Assembly: GCA_002308795.1 (NCBI GenBank)
Contig: DBVV01000153.1
Coordinates: 197-6,656 of the forward strand
Length of the DNA: 6,460 nt
Reading direction: 5' to 3'
Source: Mageeibacillus sp. UBA1255
GTDB taxonomy: Bacteria; Bacillota; Clostridia; UBA1212; UBA1255
The translations under genes were made by a program, and so were the position numbers. This document shows, in pieces, positions 6,392 through 6,460 of this stretch. Each line of letters begins with the position of its first letter. Within the stretch, counting starts at the first letter, position 1. Below the pieces are notes generated by a model. The model did not search any database and was not told the DNA's origin. It was given only the letters and a program-made list of their open reading frames with translations.

Positions 6392-6460
6392 ACCGGCTTA
6401 TTGCAGCGCCTCTCCGCTCCTCCCGGGACGCGAAAAGGCTCTTTTCCTGTTTCCGTGAAA

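Noticed and set aside
6371..6460. C-terminus of a minus-strand gene entering from the right edge.
   Set aside because: All three minus frames are open from the edge for 21 to 30 codons (stops near 6398, 6371 and 6392), but none has recognisable protein sequence, so no frame can be preferred. A gene may end here; the terminator-like repeat would fit, but it cannot be supported.

Overview
The window looks like a piece of a Clostridia-type Firmicute chromosome, perhaps a gut or rumen carbohydrate fermenter. This is inferred from strong AGGAG-type ribosome sites, a near-consensus sigma-A promoter, phosphoglycerate kinase and triosephosphate isomerase genes in tandem, a DUF1858 redox protein, and a large glycosidase without a visible export signal. 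No ribosomal RNA or other taxonomic marker is present, so the assignment is tentative.

Layout: the left 2.87 kb is one plus-strand gene, cut at its 5' end by the window edge, for a large GH106-like (rhamnosidase-type) glycoside hydrolase. Positions 2866-3007 are a convergent intergenic space with two hairpins, the larger being a probable terminator that serves both directions. From 3008 to 6221 four minus-strand genes lie head to tail and probably form one operon. In transcription order they are pgk, tpiA, an unrecognised two-pass membrane protein of 312 residues, and a 67-residue DUF1858 (hybrid-cluster-associated CxxC) protein. The intergenic gaps are 95, 12 and 2 bases. The right end, 6222-6460, holds the pgk leader and promoter and, upstream of them, a 23-bp tandem repeat with terminator-like hairpins. 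No confident gene is visible to the right of the promoter.

How it fits together: pgk and tpiA are core lower glycolysis, driven by a TTGACG-17-TATAAT promoter, so high constitutive expression is expected. The usual clostridial partners gap and gpmI are not adjacent here. The membrane protein and DUF1858 gene instead occupy the distal part of the operon, with the last two genes almost certainly translationally coupled. The glycosidase faces the operon and is transcribed separately. A metabolic link (sugar release from plant or host glycans feeding glycolysis) is plausible but is not shown by the arrangement.

No phage, insertion sequence, CRISPR array, tRNA or rRNA was seen. The least explained items are the 312-residue membrane protein, the tandem hairpin repeat abutting the pgk promoter, and the stem at the predicted 5' end of the pgk message.
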